A stretch of 5,040 nucleotides of DNA from Rhodoferax sp. (GTDB lineage: Bacteria; Pseudomonadota; Gammaproteobacteria; Burkholderiales; Burkholderiaceae_C): positions 1-5,040 of the forward strand of contig JAQSDS010000157.1 of the NCBI GenBank assembly GCA_029946045.1, given 5' to 3'. How positions within the stretch are numbered: position 1 is the stretch's first letter; each line of letters begins with the position of its first letter. The translations under genes were made by a program, and so were the position numbers. This document shows, in pieces, positions 4,902-5,040 of this stretch. A model generated the notes under the pieces. It had not been told where the DNA came from. It worked only from the letters and a program-made list of their open reading frames with translations, and made no database searches.

Positions 4902-5040
4902 ATGACCACCCTGACACCGCTGGCCAAGTTCACGATTCCCGTGAGTGCGCAGGTCATCGAGCTGCAACAAGTTGACTTTGAAGGCGGCAACATGCGCCTG
5001 CTGCGCACCCGCATCCGCGAAAAAAGCCGCTTTACCGTGT
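4902..5040 (+). CDS. Small conserved-looking protein of unknown function, divergent from dsrA (3' part beyond window)
   Basis: An open frame from the ATG at 4902 runs to the window edge: 46 full codons, starting MTTLTPLAKFTIPVSAQVIE and including DFEGGNMRLLRTRIREKSRF. I do not recognise it with certainty. The codons end mostly in G or C like the dsr genes, and the mix of hydrophobic, acidic and arginine-rich segments looks like a real soluble protein without signal peptide or membrane segment. I faintly recall short proteins with an EGG-x-x-LLR-x-RIRE-x-x-RFT core as an uncharacterised family in proteobacteria, which I cannot verify here. No Shine-Dalgarno precedes the ATG; the leader is T-rich then CA-rich, with TATCTT at 4875-4880 as a possible -10, so the message may have a very short leader. 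An internal GTG at codon 14 is a less likely start. Confidence 0.7.
   Translation, partial: MTTLTPLAKFTIPVSAQVIELQQVDFEGGNMRLLRTRIREKSRFTV

Overview
This window is the front part of a reverse (oxidative-type) dissimilatory sulfite reductase (dsr) operon. All of it is on the minus strand, in the order dsrA, dsrB, dsrE, dsrF, dsrH, dsrC, dsrM. dsrM runs off the left edge after 206 codons. Gene order, the dsrEFH genes and the GC-rich, GC3-biased coding sequence point to a sulfur-oxidizing proteobacterium. The same order is known from Allochromatium vinosum and from chemolithotrophic Betaproteobacteria. The REP-like GGGGACAGA palindromes in the gene gaps make me favour Betaproteobacteria (Burkholderiales or Thiobacillus-like), but that is inference and the genus cannot be fixed from this sequence.

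Layout, read in the direction of transcription (right to left). Positions 4611-4901 are a divergent intergenic/promoter region with operator-like inverted repeats. DsrA and DsrB (4610-2226) form the siroheme/[4Fe-4S] sulfite reductase, with all siroheme-cluster cysteines and the inserted ferredoxin-domain cysteines present. DsrE, DsrF and DsrH (2164-1030) form the sulfur-relay hexamer; DsrE carries its acceptor cysteine at residue 78. DsrC (988-656) is the small sulfur carrier with both C-terminal cysteines. DsrM (618-1) is the NarI-like cytochrome b subunit of the DsrMKJOP membrane complex. Gaps between genes are 21-61 nt and most genes have a recognisable ribosome binding site, so one polycistronic transcript is likely. 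A small divergent gene of unknown function starts at 4902 on the plus strand and runs off the right edge.

Expected joint function: sulfur from stored or imported sulfur is passed through DsrE(FH) to DsrC. DsrC persulfide is then oxidized with DsrAB releasing sulfite, and electrons are linked to the membrane through DsrMKJOP. All of this is inferred from homology.

The least ordinary features are non-coding. A 34-bp palindromic element occurs twice, inverted and 33/34 identical, exactly flanking dsrE-dsrF, and shorter look-alikes lie in the dsrA-dsrB and dsrH-dsrC gaps. Two clusters of inverted half-sites (GGGTA/TACCC and GCGTC/GACGC) lie in the divergent promoter region. I see no undescribed enzymatic system, no tRNA or rRNA, no CRISPR array, no transposase gene and no convincing rho-independent terminator.
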